The notes under the pieces are model-generated. The model saw nothing but the letters and a program-made list of their open reading frames with translations, was not told the origin of the DNA and searched no databases. A stretch of DNA of 9,986 nucleotides. Source: Acidobacteriota bacterium. Lineage in GTDB: Bacteria; Acidobacteriota; Blastocatellia; Pyrinomonadales; Pyrinomonadaceae. The DNA is taken from NCBI GenBank assembly GCA_003222835.1, contig QHXE01000393.1, forward strand, positions 1 to 9,986. The letters are read 5' to 3'. Position numbers and translations under genes: made by a program. Of this stretch, positions 6,670 through 9,986 are shown one piece after another; the first letter of the stretch is position 1; every line of letters begins with the position of its first letter.

Positions 6670-6902
6670 TGACAGGCTGTCGGCCTGCTCGGACAAATTG
6701 TCAGGCTGAACTGGCACTGTGAACGATCCTTCCAACCTCTGTCACCAGCCGTAACGCGAAGGCGCCGCTTTTTCCGGGACTTCGACCAGAGTTTGCGGCG
6801 CAGGCCCAACGTTTCCTCTTGGCATACGCCTTGCCACGCGCGCGTGACGGGCAGCACTGCCACTCCTGTCGTTGAATACTCCAGCGAGCCTGCACTTCCG
6901 AA
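6670..6902. other. Intergenic region without a convincing gene
   Basis: Between the carboxypeptidase and the kinase gene I see no protein with recognisable motifs. The left end has two small hairpins: CAGGC-TGTCG-GCCTG, and GACAA-A-TTGTC a few bases later. Neither is followed by a T run, so neither is a standard terminator. Short minus-strand frames (6663-6863, 6701-6961) are open but rich in Arg, Lys and Ser with no domain. A 22-base segment at 6754-6775 repeats one inside the uncharacterised gene. No clear promoter for the kinase was found; a stop codon ten codons before its ATG supports that start. Confidence 0.55.
6754..6775. repeat. 22-base near-copy of a segment at 1496-1517
   Basis: Both sites contain ACGCGA, one variable base, then GGCGCCGCTTTTTCC, in the same orientation: 21 of 22 bases agree. 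One copy lies inside the coding region of the uncharacterised protein and the other in non-coding DNA. They may be two members of a dispersed repeat family, or a chance match helped by GC-rich composition. Confidence 0.5.
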
Positions 6903-8819
6903 ATGAGTTCAACAGAAGCGCATATCAAACTTGTCAACACGTTGATGGCTACCGACCGCATGTGGGAGGCGACGATCGACAGTTTGCCGGATGCAGTTTA
7001 CATCTTCGGCGCCGACAAGCGGCTGAAGAAGATCAATCGCGCCGGCGAATCGTTGGAGCAGGCGCGGCGGGCGTTCCTGTCGGGGCGTCGCTGTTGCGAC
7101 ATGCTCTGGGGATTGGCAGGGGTTAGCTGCATGGTTGATCGCGCCATGACTAATGGCGCCGCTGTCGAAGTCGAGATCCCCGCCGAAAACAAAGCGCGTC
7201 GACCGTTGCTGGTGCGCGTGGTTCCCCAGACCAAAGATCAGCAACAAGAGTCTGCAACGGGCTGCATCGTCATTGCCCGCGACATATCTGACTTGCGAGA
7301 CGTCGAGGAAGAAGCAAGTAAGCAACGTGCGTTTCTCTCTAGTCTGGTCGATCTTGCTCCCGACGAAATCTATACGCTTGATGCCGAGCATCGCTTCAGC
7401 TGGATGAATCAGCGCGCGGAACTCGATAGCGGCTTGACACGCTCAGTCCTTCTCGGTCAGGACTTCAGCATGATTGTCACTTCTGAGTCGAGGGAAGAAG
7501 CGGGCGCCGCGGTCCAATGCACGCTCGCCGGCGAACAAAAACAATTCGAGGTGCGCACGATCTGCGCCGACGGCCGCATCCGTTGCATGGATGCCCATAC
7601 GTCCCCACTGTGGCATGACGGAAGTATAACCGGAGTGATGGTTTTCATGAGCGACATCACGGAACGCAAGTTGGCCCAGGAGCGCGCCGCGCGATCTGAT
7701 AAGCTGCGCGCGTTAGGCGAACTCGCTGCGGGCGTAGCGCACAATCTCAATAATTCGCTAACGGTGATTCAAGGGAGGGCGCAGTTGCTCTTGATGCGCA
7801 GCGGCGCCGATGAACCAAACAAGAAAAGCCTCGAAGTAATCACTCAGGCCGTCGGGGATTGTTCACAAACCTTGCGTCGGTTGCTCGACTTCTCGCGCCG
7901 TGGTTCGACTCGGGTGTCCGCCCCGGTCGATTTGAGCGAACTTGTTGTTTCCAGTGTTGAGATCGCGCGACCCAAATGGCAAGCAGAATCGGCGCATCGC
8001 ACTGGCACGATCGAAGTGCGCATGCGGACACCCAAAGCAGTGCTGACTTTGGGTGATTCGTCCGAATTGCGCGAGGTCGTGCTCAACTTGATCTTCAATG
8101 CCGTCGATGCGATGCCCCACGGTGGAGCAATCGAAATCGGAACACGCAACGATGGTCTAAACGCCTGCTTCTGGGTTGCGGACACAGGATCCGGTATGCC
8201 ACCAGAAGTCATTGCGCGCATTTTCGAACCTTTCTATTCAACCAAAGGCGAACGCGGCACCGGTCTTGGGCTCTCGGCATCGCACGGCATAATTGAGAAT
8301 CACGGTGGCCATATCAACGTTACCAGTGAACCCGGAAAAGGAACTCGTTTCGAGGTGGTTCTGCCGCTTCACGAATCGTCTGAGCCTGCGGTGGCCACAC
8401 CTTTGGCGCCGACTAACGGAACGAAGGCAGCGCGGGTTTTGGTAGTCGAAGATGAAGAGAAAGTGCGTGTGCTCTTGAACGATGCGTTCCGCGCCTATGG
8501 TCATGAAGTGGTCGAGGCCGCCACCGGCGCCGAAGCCCTCGATCGCCTCGACAAAGCGGAATTTGATTTGATGGTTTGCGACCTGGGCCTTCCAGAGCTG
8601 AGCGGCCTGCACGTCGCCCGCTGGGTCAAAGAGTTTCGCCCGAACCTGCCCGTGATTATCGCAACCGGTTTTTCAGAAATGATTGCGGATGAGGACTATC
8701 AAAAAGCAAGAATCGATCAAGTGATCCCTAAGCCCTACGCTGTAGCTGACGTGCTCGCGAAAGCCAACGCGCTCCTGGCGAAACAAGCCGCCGAACGTCG
8801 CGAGACCGTGATGGTCTGA
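6903..8819 (+). CDS. Hybrid sensor histidine kinase/response regulator (PAS-PAS-HisKA-HATPase-REC)
   Basis: The 638-residue protein has no membrane segment, so it should sense a cytoplasmic signal. Order: PAS-like region about 20-130 (SLPDAVYIFGADKRLKKINRA), second PAS about 143-255 ending in the PAC-type GVMVFMSDITERK, HisKA 265-335 with LGELAAGVAHNLNNSLTVI (phospho-acceptor H280), HATPase 385-488 with the N box NLIFNAVDAM, DTGSGM (427-432), FEPFYSTK and GTGLGL (452-457), then a receiver domain about 510-625 with the acidic pair E516/D517, phospho-acceptor D560 (VCDLGLP), T588 and K610 (PKPY). The residue after H280 is Asn, not the usual Asp or Glu. The first PAS has a cysteine cluster (C64, C65, C76). 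There is no HPt domain and no neighbouring DNA-binding regulator, so the phosphate recipient is encoded elsewhere. It starts at the first ATG after an in-frame stop; the ribosome-binding site is poor. Confidence 0.95.
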   Translation: MSSTEAHIKLVNTLMATDRMWEATIDSLPDAVYIFGADKRLKKINRAGESLEQARRAFLSGRRCCDMLWGLAGVSCMVDRAMTNGAAVEVEIPAENKARRPLLVRVVPQTKDQQQESATGCIVIARDISDLRDVEEEASKQRAFLSSLVDLAPDEIYTLDAEHRFSWMNQRAELDSGLTRSVLLGQDFSMIVTSESREEAGAAVQCTLAGEQKQFEVRTICADGRIRCMDAHTSPLWHDGSITGVMVFMSDITERKLAQERAARSDKLRALGELAAGVAHNLNNSLTVIQGRAQLLLMRSGADEPNKKSLEVITQAVGDCSQTLRRLLDFSRRGSTRVSAPVDLSELVVSSVEIARPKWQAESAHRTGTIEVRMRTPKAVLTLGDSSELREVVLNLIFNAVDAMPHGGAIEIGTRNDGLNACFWVADTGSGMPPEVIARIFEPFYSTKGERGTGLGLSASHGIIENHGGHINVTSEPGKGTRFEVVLPLHESSEPAVATPLAPTNGTKAARVLVVEDEEKVRVLLNDAFRAYGHEVVEAATGAEALDRLDKAEFDLMVCDLGLPELSGLHVARWVKEFRPNLPVIIATGFSEMIADEDYQKARIDQVIPKPYAVADVLAKANALLAKQAAERRETVMV

Positions 8820-9002
8820 TTAATCCGAAGTCTGCAGAAAAGAGACGATGGTGAACGCAACTAATTACCGGTTACAAGACGATTCCGCCCTCGCGAAATG
8901 GGCCGGAACGTGCTCACCGACCGCGGGTCTTCAGTTCCTTTGCTTTACAATATGATCAATCAGAATGTGACGGGTCATGAGGGTTACTAAATCCAGGCGC
9001 CT

Positions 9003-9325
9003 TCACCACTCGCTATAGAGACTACCGCCCGACGACTTTCCCACGGCTGCGCTACGGACGTCGACTATCCCAGGCGGTCTTTTCGATGGATATTCGGGAG
9101 GTACCCGGCCTTTACCAAATCATCCAGCGATTGTGGTGCAACGCCTTTCTCAGACGTATATTGCTTTATCCCCTGGCGGAATGCCCGGAGATCAATCTTC
9201 AGGACGTCTTCATGAGCGTCAAGGACACCTACTTGATAGCTAACCATCATCTTATGATAAATGCTGCAAGCGGCGCCGAAAAGAAAGGTCAACAACAAAA
9301 TTGCTAGGCACAGAAAACGGCGCAT
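9003..9325 (-). pseudogene. Frameshifted remnant of a GspG-like (type II secretion pseudopilin-related) protein
   Basis: ATG 9325 opens a frame of 86 residues that ends at a TAG at 9065. It begins MRRFLCLAILLLTFLFGAAC, a hydrophobic export segment without the classical prepilin cleavage motif. It then has DLRAFRQGIKQYTSEKG followed by APQSLDDLVKAGYLPNI, the conserved helix-turn of GspG-like proteins. The frame then degenerates into HRKDRLG. The -1 frame over the same DNA reads PPGIVDVRSAAVGKSSGG and then SLYSEW, stopping at 9003; this looks like the usual C-terminal end of such proteins. The region normally between the two halves (the IPxDPxT part, some 30 residues) is absent. A deletion that also shifted the frame is the simplest reading. 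A natural short 86-residue protein, a sequencing error, or -1 slippage at the AAAA near the junction are alternatives. It follows the secreted-protein gene after 51 bases. Confidence 0.65.
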
Positions 9326-9330
9326 ACCAA

Positions 9331-9336
9331 CCTCCC
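9331..9336 (-). promoter_or_regulatory. Strong ribosome-binding site fixing the start of the GspG-like remnant
   Basis: GGGAGG on the minus strand, five bases (TTGGT) before ATG 9325, is the best Shine-Dalgarno sequence in the window. It decides for this ATG over the in-frame TTG at 9346. Confidence 0.75.
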
Positions 9337-9376
9337 AGAAACTCAACCGTCGAACCTTTCAATTGAACTTATCAGA

Positions 9377-9986
9377 TCAGTAAACTGTCCGATCATAACA
9401 AGCTGGCGCTCCATTAGGCGAGTCTTCTGAGTAGGCGAGACCCGAAGAGCACAAAGTAAAACCCCCAACTTCGTACCAGGGTTGAATGCGTAACTGCCAA
9501 CCCGCGCAAGACGAAAATCGCACAATTGTCATATTCGGAGGGCCACATCGTACGTTGCAATTCGGAACGATATCATACCCGCAAGTATAATAAGTAAAAC
9601 CTGTTAACGAATAACCAGCGTGCGAATAGCCACTCTTCCCTATAGTGGACATATAGAAGGACATAGTCCGCCCGTACGTCGGGCAATAGAACGAATGTTG
9701 ACTTTGCTCTGAATAATCGCCCAAGTCATTCCAGTCCCAAGGTAGCGAAGTCTCAACTCTAGTGTAGGCGTTATAGCTATTGTCTTGCGATGACCAGCCA
9801 GAAGAGGTCCGACCGGAGGGACTGGTGAGCGTCGTCGACGTCCAATATGTGTGTCCGTAAGAGTTGGCCGAATCCGCGGTAACTCCACAACTGTATATCG
9901 TACCATCATCGTCAGCCCATGAGTCTGAATAGGCCGAAATCTGCTGCCCGAATGTTGGAACACTGAAAATAAAGATTAGAAAAATC
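9377..9986 (-). CDS. Cysteine-rich secreted protein of unknown function, start beyond the right edge
   Basis: The minus-strand frame is open from the right edge to a TGA at 9377, giving 202 visible residues with no start codon near the edge. The first visible residues IFLIFIFSVPTFGQQ are the hydrophobic core and cleavage region of a signal peptide, so only about ten residues are missing. The mature part opens ISAYSDSWADDDGTIYSCG and is very rich in Ser, Tyr, Thr and Gly. It has eight cysteines (visible positions 33, 101, 135, 143, 147, 160, 179, 196), enough for four disulfides, in pairs such as PNCNVRCGPP. This fits a small, beta-rich, disulfide-stabilised extracellular protein; I recognise no catalytic motif or family. 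Codons such as AGA, ATA, CTA and TTA are used and the DNA is visibly more AT-rich than the left half, which may point to different ancestry. The GspG-like remnant follows in the same direction. Confidence 0.72.
   Translation of the reverse strand, partial: IFLIFIFSVPTFGQQISAYSDSWADDDGTIYSCGVTADSANSYGHTYWTSTTLTSPSGRTSSGWSSQDNSYNAYTRVETSLPWDWNDLGDYSEQSQHSFYCPTYGRTMSFYMSTIGKSGYSHAGYSLTGFTYYTCGYDIVPNCNVRCGPPNMTIVRFSSCAGWQLRIQPWYEVGGFTLCSSGLAYSEDSPNGAPACYDRTVY

Noticed and set aside
6672..6700. Rho-independent terminator after the carboxypeptidase gene
   Set aside because: Two short stems are present (five base pairs each), but no T run follows on either strand.
6663..6961. Minus-strand frames in the gap before the kinase gene (66 and 86 residues)
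   Set aside because: Composition is dominated by Arg, Ser and Lys with no domain or signal. One frame overlaps the kinase start, and neither has a good ribosome-binding site.
8848..8955. Small plus-strand ORF of 35 residues (starting MVNATNYRLQDDSALAKW) after the kinase gene, with a purine-rich AAAAGAGAC before the ATG
   Set aside because: It is short, has no recognised motif, and lies in otherwise empty convergent intergenic DNA. Conservation data would be needed to support it.
9065..9110. Programmed -1 frameshifting at the CGAAAAGAC site of the GspG-like gene
   Set aside because: Only a four-A run is present, with no canonical slippery heptamer or obvious downstream stem, and the middle of the family fold is missing anyway. 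Mutation is simpler.

Overview
The window reads as chromosomal DNA of a Gram-negative-type soil or environmental bacterium. Codons are fairly GC-rich, genes are tightly packed, and there is an envelope-facing gene set (anchored lytic transglycosylase, exported PBP4-type carboxypeptidase, secreted proteins). The style of several genes (TPR plus double retropepsin protein, PAS/PAS hybrid kinase with an AHNLNN His-box, non-classical GspG-like small protein, heptamer repeats between genes) suggests Acidobacteriota, perhaps Blastocatellia. This is an inference from protein style only; no marker gene is present. I see no phage, insertion sequence, CRISPR array, tRNA or rRNA.

Left half (1-5034, all minus strand, transcribed right to left): a probable operon. 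It starts at a good sigma70-like promoter (5051-5080) and runs through an archaeal-type 8-oxoguanine glycosylase (Ogg2), a membrane-anchored TPR/double aspartyl protease (TAG/GTG stop-start overlap), a PIN-domain toxin-like nuclease (2-base gap), a small 74-residue protein that may be its partner, an uncharacterised 262-residue protein, a short membrane-anchored lytic transglycosylase, and an amidohydrolase cut by the left edge (ATGA overlap). The functions are mixed: DNA repair, proteolysis, RNA cleavage, wall turnover and deamination. Heptanucleotide tandem repeats sit in two of its gaps.

Middle (5035-6902): a divergent intergenic region carries the minus-strand promoter, an inverted repeat over its start site, and a weaker extended -10 facing right. 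Next comes an exported D-Ala-D-Ala carboxypeptidase of the S13 family with a shortened insert region. After it lie about 260 bases without a convincing gene: a second kind of heptamer repeat just after the stop codon, small hairpins, and a 22-base segment nearly identical to one inside the uncharacterised gene.

Right half (6903-9986): a soluble hybrid histidine kinase (two PAS regions, HisKA, HATPase, receiver) on the plus strand. It converges, across 183 bases with no clear terminator, on two minus-strand genes in visibly more AT-rich DNA. The first is the frameshifted remnant of a GspG-like protein. Upstream of it, a cysteine-rich secreted protein runs off the right edge and has no start codon inside the window.
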